From JAEUPI01 sp036520715 (GTDB lineage Bacteria; Pseudomonadota; Gammaproteobacteria; Burkholderiales; Burkholderiaceae_C): 14,205 nt of DNA. Where the stretch lies: the NCBI GenBank assembly GCA_036520715.1, contig DATDJF010000015.1, forward strand, positions 1 to 14,205. Direction: 5' to 3'. The position numbers and the translations under genes are program-made. The notes below the pieces were generated by a model. The model saw nothing but the letters and a program-made list of their open reading frames with translations. It was not told the origin of the DNA and did not search any database. Of the stretch, positions 1-6,621 are shown one piece after another (the first letter of the stretch is position 1; the number at the start of each line of letters is the position of its first letter).

Positions 1-15
1 CAGGCCGAAGTTCAT
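1..15 (-). CDS. Start of a gene running off the left end
   Basis: Only the first five codons, reading M-N-F-G-L, are visible. The ATG at 15..13 overlaps the TGA stop of the EI24-family gene (14..12) as ATGA, a typical sign of translational coupling within an operon. From memory of gene order in Burkholderiales, a CinA/MoeA-type molybdopterin-binding protein often sits here and starts with a similar short peptide, but five residues cannot establish that. The product is unassigned. Confidence 0.4.
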
Positions 16-884
16 GGCGGCGGCAGGGCCTGCAGGTCAGGGCTGGCAGCGGCGGGGCCTGCCAGCACCGGCGCGGGTGCCGGCACTTCGGCCGCACTGC
101 GCAGGCGTTGCAGCTCGGCCAGGCAGTAGTGCACGAACCACAGTGCACTGAAGGCGAACACCAGCGTGTACAGCCACACCGACAGCGGAATCAGCATCGG
201 CGCCAGCACGATCGTGAGCGCGCTCAGGGCCCACAACAACGACGGCGCGGCGCCCAGATAGCCGGCCACCACGCCGATGGCCAGCAGCGGCAGCCGACGC
301 TCGCGCATCAGTTCGCGGCGCTCGCCGGCGTCGGCGTGCTCGGCCAGCGCATCGTGGCTCATCACGCGGTAGGTGAGCCAGCCCCAGATCAACGGCGGCA
401 GCAGCAGGATCAGCGGCGGCACCAGCCACAGCGGCACCGACAGCAGCAGCAACACCAGCGCGACCACCGTGCTGCTCAACGAGATCCATACGCTCGACAG
501 CACGCCCGAGCCGTGACGGCGTTCGAGCTGGGGAAAACGGCGTGCGGCCACCAGGTTCACGATGGCCGGCACCATCAGCAGGCCCACCAGCAGCACCGAC
601 ACCACCACCACGACCGGCAGCGACAGCATCACCACGACCAGCGGCGCCAGCACGGCGCGCACGCCGCTGCCCGCCCAGCCTTCGATCCACTGCACCACGG
701 CGCCGACCACCGGCCAGCTCTGCAGGCCGCCCTGCACGGCGACGATGGCAACGTCCCAGTAGAGCCAGTAGACGAGCCACGACAACGCCGCGCCGATCAG
801 CAACGGCAACAGCGACAGCCCGATCACGCGCGGGTGCAGGCAGTACCCCGCCGCACGCCAGAACGCGTCGAGCAACTCCCTCAT
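12..884 (-). CDS. EI24 domain-containing integral membrane protein
   Basis: A 290-residue polytopic inner-membrane protein. Strongly hydrophobic segments lie at about residues 20-42, 78-112, 137-170, 197-217 and 220-250. The N-terminus (L-L-D-A-F-W-R-A) followed by a hydrophobic hairpin, and the later R-x-Y-R-V-M-S-H-D-A-L region, resemble the EI24/CysZ-like family. CysZ of E. coli supports sulfate uptake, but many betaproteobacterial members lack a known substrate, so no transport role is assigned. The C-terminal 30 residues are an Ala/Pro-rich tail, probably disordered. The ATG at 884 has a GAGAG ribosome-binding sequence about 7 bases upstream. The stop overlaps the next gene start as ATGA. 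Upstream lies the YncE-like gene, separated by 84 bases containing a GC-rich repeat hairpin. Confidence 0.85.
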   Translation of the reverse strand: MRELLDAFWRAAGYCLHPRVIGLSLLPLLIGAALSWLVYWLYWDVAIVAVQGGLQSWPVVGAVVQWIEGWAGSGVRAVLAPLVVVMLSLPVVVVVSVLLVGLLMVPAIVNLVAARRFPQLERRHGSGVLSSVWISLSSTVVALVLLLLSVPLWLVPPLILLLPPLIWGWLTYRVMSHDALAEHADAGERRELMRERRLPLLAIGVVAGYLGAAPSLLWALSALTIVLAPMLIPLSVWLYTLVFAFSALWFVHYCLAELQRLRSAAEVPAPAPVLAGPAAASPDLQALPPP

Positions 885-901
885 CTGGCAGCTCTCATAT
901 G

Positions 902-950
902 GCCCCCTTGGCGCTGCGCGCCGTCCCCCCGAGGGGGAGCGAGCGCCTTC
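902..950. repeat. GC-rich intergenic palindromic repeat, copy 1
   Basis: Core C6-GA-G5 at 925-937, nested inside an outer inverted repeat GGCGCT (910-915) and AGCGCC (942-947). It lies between the YncE-like gene and the EI24 gene and would fold into a strong hairpin in either strand. A similar C6-GA-G5 core occurs at 6568-6580. I recognise the style as an interspersed intergenic repeat of Burkholderiales. There is no T-run, so a rho-independent terminator role is not shown. Confidence 0.6.
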
Positions 951-968
951 GGATCGGCCGTGCGGCGC

Positions 969-2315
969 TCATCGCAAGTTTCCGGTGTGCCCCAAAGAGT
1001 AACGTCCCGGCTGCGGCCAAACCGTCAGGCCGTGCGGCTCGGCGCCGACCTTGATCTGCCGCACCTCGCCGTTGCTGGTGTCGAAGCGATAGACCACGTC
1101 GTCGTAGCGCGCGGCGAGCCACAGCCAGCGCCCGTCGGAGCTGATGTTGCCCATGTCGGGGCTGCCGCCGCCAGGCACCGCCCAGCGCGCCACGATCTTC
1201 TCGGTGGCGAAATCGATCACCGTGACGCCGCCGTTGCCGAGCTTGGGGCCGTGGACCTTGTGCGAGCCGCGATTGGCCACGTAAAGCTGCTTGCCGTCGC
1301 GGCTGGGGTACAGGCCGTGCGCGCCGAGGCCGGTGGCGATGAAGCCGACTTGCGTGAGGCTTTCACCATCGACGATGTGCACGCCGTCGGCGTGCATGTC
1401 GGCGATGTAGAAGCGCTTGCCGTCGGGCGAACTGCGGATGTCCTGCGGCATGCCGCGCTTGGCGGTGCACACCTCGGTGTCGCCCGGCTCCCACACCTGG
1501 CCCGGCTTCGAACGCGATCCGCCCGCGACCTCCTTGTAGCGCGTGGCAGGCATCTGCAGCTTCAGGTAGCCCAGCACCTTGCGCTCGGCCAGATCGACCT
1601 TCGCCAGCGCGCCGGAAAACTCACAGGTGAAGATCGCGAAGCGGCCGTCGATCGAGAAGTCGGCGTGGTTGACCCCCGGGCAGCCCGGCACCGCGATCGA
1701 GTACTGCAGCGCCATCGTGTGCGGGTCGCGGAAGTCCAGCCGCTTGTGCGCCTCGGCCACCACGATGGCCGACTTGCCATCAGGTGAGAAGTACATGTTG
1801 TACGGGTCGTCCACCGGCACAGAGTTGCCGGGCTTGCCGCTGCGGGGGTCGATCGGCGTCAGGCTGCCGTCGGTGCGGCCCTCGGCATTGTTGGTGACCC
1901 ACAGCGTGCGCAGGTCCCACGACGGCACGATGTGCTGCGGCGAGCGTCCGACCTTGAAACGGTCGATCACCTTCATCGTGGCCGGATCGATCACCATCAC
2001 GTCGTGCGAGCGCAGGTTGGGCACGTAGATGCGCTCGAGGTCGCCCTGCACCGCCGGGTTGAACTTGCCGGCCGCGGTTTCGCTGTAGAGGTTGCGCGCG
2101 TCGGGCACCGGCGGCATGCCTGGCACCGTGCTGATCGGCGGGGCACCTGCGCTCGGCGCCGGTAGCGCGGCCGGCGCACTGGCCGCTGCCTGGGCCTGCG
2201 CGCGCTGCGCCGCCAGCCAGACGCCGACGATGAGCACGGCGCCCGCCGCCAGAGTTGCCGTTGCCAGCTTGCCGCGTCTGTTCACACTCGTTCCCCGCTC
2301 CATGATGCGCTTCAT
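969..2315 (-). CDS. Exported YncE/YVTN-family beta-propeller protein
   Basis: Up to 448 residues. Repeated propeller-blade signatures are visible, with spaced S-x-D-G turns: N-M-Y-F-S-P-D-G-K (173-181), S-I-D-G-R (221-225), S-S-P-D-G-K-R-F-Y-I-A (295-305), Y-P-S-R-D-G-K-Q-L-Y-V-A-N (336-348), S-S-D-G-R-W-L-W-L-A (392-401), and Y-V-P-N at 97-100. The N-terminus has a basic stretch, a hydrophobic core (about 18-36) and A-Q-A at 39-42, so export to the periplasm is likely. The first ATG directly follows the creatininase stop but has no clear ribosome-binding site. A GTG at 2285, codon 11, is preceded by GGAGCGGGGA about 6 bases upstream and gives a cleaner signal peptide; it is a good alternative start. 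No heme motif is present. The ligand is unknown. It is probably co-transcribed with the creatininase gene. Confidence 0.85.
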   Translation of the reverse strand: MKRIMERGTSVNRRGKLATATLAAGAVLIVGVWLAAQRAQAQAAASAPAALPAPSAGAPPISTVPGMPPVPDARNLYSETAAGKFNPAVQGDLERIYVPNLRSHDVMVIDPATMKVIDRFKVGRSPQHIVPSWDLRTLWVTNNAEGRTDGSLTPIDPRSGKPGNSVPVDDPYNMYFSPDGKSAIVVAEAHKRLDFRDPHTMALQYSIAVPGCPGVNHADFSIDGRFAIFTCEFSGALAKVDLAERKVLGYLKLQMPATRYKEVAGGSRSKPGQVWEPGDTEVCTAKRGMPQDIRSSPDGKRFYIADMHADGVHIVDGESLTQVGFIATGLGAHGLYPSRDGKQLYVANRGSHKVHGPKLGNGGVTVIDFATEKIVARWAVPGGGSPDMGNISSDGRWLWLAARYDDVVYRFDTSNGEVRQIKVGAEPHGLTVWPQPGRYSLGHTGNLR

Positions 2316-3113
2316 TCAATGCTTGTCGGGCATGCCCGCGATGCGGGCGCGGATCGCGGCCACCGAAGCGGCCACGATGTGGTCGATGCCTTCGCGGCCG
2401 AGCTCGGCGGTGGCGCGGCGCGGATCGCCGCTGACGCCGTCGACCGGCTGCAGCGCCTGCGGCCGCACCAGCGACGCATCGACGGCCCAGGCCAGCGCAG
2501 TATCTGCCAGGCCAGCATGCCGCCCGATCTCCTGCGGCGTGTAACCTCGTGCAGCCAGCACGGCGTCGAAAGCCTGCGCGGCGGCATAGTACTCGCGCAG
2601 TGCGATCACCGACGGCGGGCCGCCCCAGGCGCGGTTGAGCTTGTCGGCAACGCGCTGCAGGCTGGCCTGGTAGCCGCCGTGGTCGCCCAGCAGCACGACA
2701 TGGCGAAAGCCGTGACGATGAAAGCTGCGAGCCGCGCCCTCGAGCACCGACTCGAAAGCCGCCGTCGGCACCGACACCGTGCCGGTGTAGCGCATGTGTT
2801 GCGATGGCGGGTCGATGTTGCCTTCGGGAACATAGGCCACGACGGGTGCCACCACCGTCTGGCCGAGCTGCGCGGCGACCCGCCCCGCCAGCTCCCGCAC
2901 GCGCACGTTGTGCTTGCCCAGCGCCAGGTGGGCGCCGTTCTGCTCGGTGCCGCCGATCGGCAGCAGCACGGTGGTGGTGCCCTGCGCGATCAGCGCACGC
3001 AGCTCGACCGAGGTGAGCTCGTCCAGCCAGAGGCTGGCGGCGAACGCCGGCGCCCAGCCCAGCACCACGACGCCGGCGACGCTTGCGAGCATGAGGGCGC
3101 GGCGCTCACTCAT
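2316..3113 (-). CDS. Exported creatininase-family hydrolase
   Basis: A 265-residue protein of the creatininase/MftE/FAPy-deformylase family of metal-dependent amidohydrolases. Residues 1-26 form a signal peptide (M-S-E-R-R, hydrophobic core, A-P-A-F-A), so it probably acts in the periplasm, unusual for a family known mostly from cytoplasmic enzymes. The first ligand motif reads P-I-G-G-T-E-Q-N-G-A-H-L-A-L-G-K-H-N (52-69) where the classic form is E-Q-H-G-P-H-L-P-L-G-T-D. E57 is kept, but the usual His and Asp positions are Asn59 and His68. The second motif is G-D-H-G-G-Y (143-148), keeping His145. H-A-G-L-A-D-T (199-205) replaces the common H-A-G-E-x-E-T. The ATG at 3113 overlaps the upstream stop (ATGAGTGA). 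A longer frame to 3155 exists, but would put 14 residues before the signal peptide. Substrate unknown. Confidence 0.82.
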   Translation of the reverse strand: MSERRALMLASVAGVVVLGWAPAFAASLWLDELTSVELRALIAQGTTTVLLPIGGTEQNGAHLALGKHNVRVRELAGRVAAQLGQTVVAPVVAYVPEGNIDPPSQHMRYTGTVSVPTAAFESVLEGAARSFHRHGFRHVVLLGDHGGYQASLQRVADKLNRAWGGPPSVIALREYYAAAQAFDAVLAARGYTPQEIGRHAGLADTALAWAVDASLVRPQALQPVDGVSGDPRRATAELGREGIDHIVAASVAAIRARIAGMPDKH

Positions 3114-3921
3114 CGTCGCCGCCGAGCACGCCTCCCAGCAACCCCCCGGCGGCAAAGCCCGGCAACAGCGAGCCCTCGTCGCGGCTGCCGCCGCGCTGCG
3201 GTGCCGCCGCGAACACGCGGCTGGCCAGGCGCGAGAACGGCAGGCTTTGCAGCCAGATCGTGCCCGGCCCCGTCATCCTGGCGAGGAACAAGCCTTCGCC
3301 GCCGAACAGCGCGGTCTTGATCTTGCCGACGTACTGGATCTCGAAATTCACGCTCGGCGTGTAGGCGACCACGCAGCCGGTGTCGACCATCAGCGACTGG
3401 CCGCTCGCCAGCTCGCGCTTGACCACGGTGCCGCAGGCATGCACGAAGGCCAGGCCATCGCCCTCGAGCTTTTGCATGATGAAGCCTTCGCCGCCGAAGA
3501 AGCCGACCCCGAGCTTGCGCTGGAAGGCGATGCCCAGCGACACGCCGCGCGCTGCGCACAGGAACGCGTCCTTCTGGCACAGCAGCGTGCCGCCGAGGTC
3601 GCGCAACGGCATCGGCAGGATCTTGCCGGGGTACGGAGCGCCGAACGCGACGCGCTGCTTGGCGCCAGCCTGGTTGGTGTAGACGGTCGTGAACAGCGAC
3701 TCGCCGGTCAGCAGCCGCTTGCCGGCTCCGAGCAGCTTGCCGAACAAGCCGCCCTGGTTGCCGCCGGAGCCATCGCCGAACACGGCGTCCATCGTGATGC
3801 CGGTGTCCATGAAGAACATGCTGCCCGCTTCGCCGATGGCGGCCTCGCCGGGATCGAGCTCGACCTCGACGAACTGCATCTCCGAGCCCTTGATCTCGTA
3901 GTCCACCACATCCATCGCCAT
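3106..3921 (-). CDS. TIGR00266 / AIM24-family protein
   Basis: A 271-residue protein of the AIM24/TIGR00266 family, a double-stranded beta-helix fold of unknown biochemical function. Diagnostic stretches: Y-E-I-K-G-S-E-M-Q near residues 8-16, L-D-P-G-E-A near 22-27, G-S-M-F-F-M near 33-38, F-G-G-E-G-F-I near 142-148, and a second F-G-G-E-G-L-F near 206-212. The repeated F-G-G-E-G is typical. The C-terminal 25 residues are Gly-rich and end acidic. No signal peptide is seen. The reading frame extends to 4086 but the extension is low-complexity; the family homology begins at the ATG of 3921 (M-A-M-D-V-V) or that of 3915. No strong ribosome-binding site distinguishes the two. Its stop lies inside the first codons of the creatininase gene, so the two are probably translationally coupled. 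Confidence 0.85.
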   Translation of the reverse strand: MAMDVVDYEIKGSEMQFVEVELDPGEAAIGEAGSMFFMDTGITMDAVFGDGSGGNQGGLFGKLLGAGKRLLTGESLFTTVYTNQAGAKQRVAFGAPYPGKILPMPLRDLGGTLLCQKDAFLCAARGVSLGIAFQRKLGVGFFGGEGFIMQKLEGDGLAFVHACGTVVKRELASGQSLMVDTGCVVAYTPSVNFEIQYVGKIKTALFGGEGLFLARMTGPGTIWLQSLPFSRLASRVFAAAPQRGGSRDEGSLLPGFAAGGLLGGVLGGDDE

Positions 3922-4009
3922 GCGCACACCCGCCGTCGTTGCCGAACCGGCGCGATGGTAGCGAACTTCCACGGCGCCTCGCGGCGCGACCGAGCCCGAG
4001 CGGGCGGCT

Positions 4010-4153
4010 TCAGCGCGGCGAGACGGCGCCGGGATCGGCCAGCATGCAGGCCAGCACCAGCATGGCCAGCGACGCGAGCGCGGCAATCAGCAGCACCCAA
4101 TGGGCATGCAGACGCGGCGGTTCGTGGCGGTAGCGCAGGTTCCAGGTGTCCAT
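4010..4153 (-). CDS. Putative 47-residue single-pass membrane peptide
   Basis: A small ORF with a charged N-terminus (M-D-T-W-N-L-R-Y-R-H-E-P-P-R-L) and one clear hydrophobic segment at about residues 19-38 (W-V-L-L-I-A-A-L-A-S-L-A-M-L-V-L-A-C-M-L), ending A-V-S-P-R. The amino-acid pattern is that of a real tail-anchored or single-pass peptide rather than a random shadow frame. The ribosome-binding site is weak and no family is recognised. It lies upstream of the AIM24-family gene, same strand, with an 88-base gap, and downstream of the sirtuin gene after a hairpin. A GTG at 4231 could extend it to 73 residues, but the extra residues look unstructured. Confidence 0.4.
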   Translation of the reverse strand: MDTWNLRYRHEPPRLHAHWVLLIAALASLAMLVLACMLADPGAVSPR

Positions 4154-4251
4154 CGACTGCGGCTCGTTGCTGCGGCCCCGGTGGGACCATGCGCGCAACG
4201 ATAGGCCGCGCGAGGGCGCCGCGCATCCCACTCAGGAGGGATGAAACCACA

Positions 4252-4272
4252 TGAACCGGCAACGCCGGTTCA
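4252..4272 (-). terminator. Hairpin downstream of the sirtuin gene
   Basis: A perfect 9-bp inverted repeat (TGAACCGGC, loop AAC, GCCGGTTCA) starting 19 bases after the sirtuin stop. On the minus strand it is followed by TGTGGTTTCATC, moderately T-rich but without a clean T-run. A weak intrinsic terminator is plausible. It would separate the sirtuin transcript from the downstream AIM24/creatininase genes. Confidence 0.5.
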
Positions 4273-4291
4273 GCAACTCAGCGCGACCTCT

Positions 4292-5071
4292 CTAGCTGCC
4301 CGCGAGCAGTCGCGGCAGCGCTTGCGCAGCGGTGGACCGCAGCACCACGTGGGCCTGGTCGTCGATCTCGCTGTCGTGCGGGTTGATCATGACCACGAAG
4401 GCGCCGCTGTGGCGCGCCAGCGCTGCCAAGCCTGCCGCTGGCCACACGGCACCCGAGGTGCCGACGATCAACGCCACCTCGCACGAGCGCGCCGCCTGCT
4501 CAGCGGCATCGAGCGCGGCGACCGGCAGCATCTCGCCGAACCACACCACCGCCGGACGCACGAGGTTGCCGCAGCGGCCGCAGCGTGGCGGTCGGCCCGG
4601 CTCGGCCTCGTCGATGGCGCACGCCGGCGAGCGTGTGCAACGCTCGAGCCAGCGATCGGCCAGCAGCTCGCCGTGCAGGCGGATGGTGTCGGCGTTGCCG
4701 GCGCGCTGGTGCAGGTCGTCGACGTTCTGGCTGGCGATCGTCAGCACGCCGGGCCGACGGCGGGCGAAGTCGGCGAGGGCGAGATGGCCGGCGTTCGGCT
4801 GCACGCCACGCAGCGCGAGCCGGCGCTCGGCGTACCAGTCCCACACCAGCGCGGGGTCGGCGCGGAAGCCCTCCTCGCTCGCCAGCTGCGCCGGGTCGAA
4901 GCGCGACCACAGGCCCGTCAGCGCGTCGCGAAAGGTCGGGACGCCGCTCTCGGCGGACATGCCGGCGCCGCTCAGCACGAACAGGCGCTGCACCTCGCGC
5001 AGGCGCTCGCGCAAGGCAGCGAGCTGCGGGTCGTCGCTGCCGCTCATCGGCATTGCTGGGGATGTCGGCAT
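4292..5071 (-). CDS. cobB: NAD-dependent protein deacylase (sirtuin, CobB-like)
   Basis: A 259-residue Sir2-family enzyme that removes acyl groups from lysines using NAD+, in the cytoplasm. Visible motifs: G-A-G-M-S-A-E-S-G-V-P-T-F-R (35-48), which binds NAD; S-Q-N-V-D-D-L-H (114-121); catalytic His133 in R-L-H-G-E; four zinc cysteines (145, 151, 164, 167); G-T-S (204-206); and I-N-P (229-231). Tyr80 and Arg83 (W-Y-A-E-R-R) match the Y-x-x-R signature of SIRT5/CobB-type sirtuins that accept succinyl- and malonyl-lysine. The ATG at 5071 is preceded by GGAAA about 8 bases upstream; ATGs at 5053 and 5047 have no site, so the first was chosen. The frame continues far upstream, but that part is antisense to the RTX gene. 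It is divergent from that gene, 69 bases away. Confidence 0.93.
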   Translation of the reverse strand: MPTSPAMPMSGSDDPQLAALRERLREVQRLFVLSGAGMSAESGVPTFRDALTGLWSRFDPAQLASEEGFRADPALVWDWYAERRLALRGVQPNAGHLALADFARRRPGVLTIASQNVDDLHQRAGNADTIRLHGELLADRWLERCTRSPACAIDEAEPGRPPRCGRCGNLVRPAVVWFGEMLPVAALDAAEQAARSCEVALIVGTSGAVWPAAGLAALARHSGAFVVMINPHDSEIDDQAHVVLRSTAAQALPRLLAGS

Positions 5072-5140
5072 TGCACTTTTTCCGCTGCAGGACGAGTATG
5101 GTGACACTGGCGTTAGAGCCCGCCAACCAGGAGTCGCAAG
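5072..5140. promoter_or_regulatory. Divergent intergenic region, sirtuin / RTX gene
   Basis: A 69-base gap between two divergent starts must hold, or lie next to, promoters for both. On the plus strand TTGCAC (5071-5076) is a possible -35, with TATGGT (5097-5102) as a poor and over-spaced -10. On the minus strand CATACT lies in the same place. These boxes are weak; only the existence of a shared control region is reasonably supported. AGGAG at about 5129 is the ribosome-binding site of the RTX gene. Confidence 0.3.
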
Positions 5141-6535
5141 ATGGCTGTGATCACCGCCAATTTCGCTCTCGAGATCACCGGCATCGGCTTCGAAGGCGAC
5201 TGGCTGAACCAGGCCAACACCGTCACGCTGCAGAACGGCTTCACGAGCGCGCAGGGGAACTTCTACGAGCATGCACTGCGCCTGAACTTCGGAGACGAGC
5301 CGAGTTGGTACGACAACTGGTGCGGCAACGGCATCGTGTTCAACCCGGTGACGCGCGCGGTCACCGCCGGCACGCTGACCGGCGTCGTCGTCACCGATGG
5401 CGGCGTGCAGCAGTTCGCCGTCGAGGGCTTCTCGTTCAGCGCGGTGGCGTTCTACAACGCAATGGTCAGCGCCACGCCGGACGACGACCTGGCGATGGTG
5501 CGCTCGATGCTTTCCGGCAGCGACACCTTCAACCTCTCGCCGCAGAGCGACAACGTCTGGGGCTGGACCGGCAACGACACGATGCGCGGCAACGTCGGCA
5601 ACGACACCCTGTATGGCGATGCCGGCAACGACTGGCTCGACGGCGGCGCCGGCAACGACCTGCTCTACGGTGGCACCGGCAACGACACCTACGTGGTCAA
5701 CAGCGCCTCCGACGTCGTCAACGAGCTTGCCGGCGGCGGCACCGACACCGTGCGCAGTGGCGTCACGCGCACGCTCGGCAGCAACCAGGAGAACCTGGTG
5801 CTGATCGGCACTGGGGCGATCAACGGCACCGGCAACACGCTGGCCAACGTGCTCACCGGCAACGCGGCCGCCAACACGCTCAACGGCAGCAGCGGCATCG
5901 ACCAGATGGCCGGCGGTGCCGGCAACGACACCTACGTCGTCGACAACGCCGGCGACGTGGTCACCGAGGCCGCCGCTGCCGGCACCGACACCGTGCGCAG
6001 CAGCACCAACCGCACGCTCGGCAGCAATCAGGAGAACCTGGTGTTGATCGGCACCGGCGCAATCAACGGCAACGGCAACACGCTGGCCAACGTGCTGACG
6101 GGCAATGCCGCGGCCAACTCCTTGAACGGCAGCAGCGGCAACGACCGGCTGTCGGGCGGCGCCGGTAACGACCTGCTCAACGGTAGCGTCGGAAGCGACA
6201 CGCTCAGCGGCGGCACCGGGCTCGACCAGTTCCGCTTCACCAACACGCTGAACGGCACCACCAACGTCGACAGCATCACCGACTTCGTCTCGGCCGACGA
6301 CCGCTTCGTTCTGGACGACGCGGTGTTCGCCGGCGTCGGCGCGGTCGGGGCGCTGGCCGCTGCCGCCTTTCGCGCGGGCGCGGCGGCCGCCGACGCGAGC
6401 GATCGCGTCATCTACAACTCCGCCACCGGCGCGTTGTCGTTCGACGCCGATGGCAACGGCGCCGGCGCTGCCGTGGTGTTCGCCACCCTCATTCCCGGCA
6501 CCAGCGTCGTGCTGGGCGACTTCTTCATCATCTGA
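5141..6535 (+). CDS. RTX-type calcium-binding protein, probable type I secretion substrate
   Basis: A 464-residue protein and the only plus-strand gene. An N-terminal domain of about 130 residues has no recognised motif. It is followed by RTX nonapeptides (G-G-x-G-x-D-x): G-N-D-T-M-R-G-N-V-G-N-D-T-L-Y-G-D (144-160) running on to G-N-D-T-Y (180-184), then G-G-A-G-N-D-T-Y (258-265), and G-S-S-G-N-D-R-L-S-G-G-A-G-N-D (330-344). These fold into a calcium-binding parallel beta-roll outside the cell. Residues 180-260 and 261-341 are a tandem duplication. No N-terminal signal peptide is seen, and the C-terminus ends V-L-G-D-F-F-I-I, hydrophobic as in type I secretion signals. No ABC exporter, fusion protein or enzymatic domain is visible nearby. 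The ATG has AGGAG 7 bases upstream. Role unknown; adhesin or matrix protein is a guess. Confidence 0.9.
   Translation: MAVITANFALEITGIGFEGDWLNQANTVTLQNGFTSAQGNFYEHALRLNFGDEPSWYDNWCGNGIVFNPVTRAVTAGTLTGVVVTDGGVQQFAVEGFSFSAVAFYNAMVSATPDDDLAMVRSMLSGSDTFNLSPQSDNVWGWTGNDTMRGNVGNDTLYGDAGNDWLDGGAGNDLLYGGTGNDTYVVNSASDVVNELAGGGTDTVRSGVTRTLGSNQENLVLIGTGAINGTGNTLANVLTGNAAANTLNGSSGIDQMAGGAGNDTYVVDNAGDVVTEAAAAGTDTVRSSTNRTLGSNQENLVLIGTGAINGNGNTLANVLTGNAAANSLNGSSGNDRLSGGAGNDLLNGSVGSDTLSGGTGLDQFRFTNTLNGTTNVDSITDFVSADDRFVLDDAVFAGVGAVGALAAAAFRAGAAAADASDRVIYNSATGALSFDADGNGAGAAVVFATLIPGTSVVLGDFFII
5678..6163 (+). repeat. Two 243-bp tandem units inside the RTX gene
   Basis: Units 5678-5920 and 5921-6163 each encode 81 residues beginning G-N-D-T-Y-V-V. 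The C-terminal halves are nearly identical at protein level (R-T-L-G-S-N-Q-E-N-L-V-L-I-G-T-G-A-I-N-G, then G-N-T-L-A-N-V-L-T-G-N-A-A-A-N). By eye the DNA of that half differs at roughly 16 of 131 positions, mostly third bases. Confidence 0.85.
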
Positions 6536-6543
6536 GATGTTGA

Positions 6544-6620
6544 CCCCCACGCTCACTTCGTTCGCTGCCCCCCGAGGGGGCGCTCAGTCGGCTTGGGAGC
6601 GGCCCGGCGCCGACTGAGGC
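6544..6620. repeat. GC-rich intergenic repeat, copy 2, with long inverted repeat
   Basis: It contains the C6-GA-G5 core (6568-6580) shared with 925-937, then a perfect 10-bp inverted repeat, CTCAGTCGGC (6583-6592) and GCCGACTGAG (6609-6618), around a 16-base loop. It fills the gap between the convergent RTX and rlmB genes, so it could end transcription from both sides. No T-run follows on either strand, so terminator activity is unproven. Confidence 0.6.
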
Positions 6621-6621
6621 C

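Noticed and set aside
108..1787. 559-codon open frame on the plus strand
   Set aside because: It is antisense to the EI24 and propeller genes and is rich in Gln, His and Arg, the pattern of a shadow frame in GC-rich DNA.
4241..5104. 287-codon plus-strand frame behind a strong AGGAGGG
   Set aside because: It runs antisense through the whole sirtuin gene and has shadow-like composition; the Shine-Dalgarno match is probably chance.
5678..6163. CRISPR-like or transposon repeat
   Set aside because: The 243-bp units are in frame within RTX coding sequence, so they are a protein repeat.
5072..6556. Upstream extension of the sirtuin frame to 754 codons
   Set aside because: It lies wholly antisense to the RTX gene, consists of low-complexity Val/Ala/Gly, and the Sir2 homology begins after 5071.
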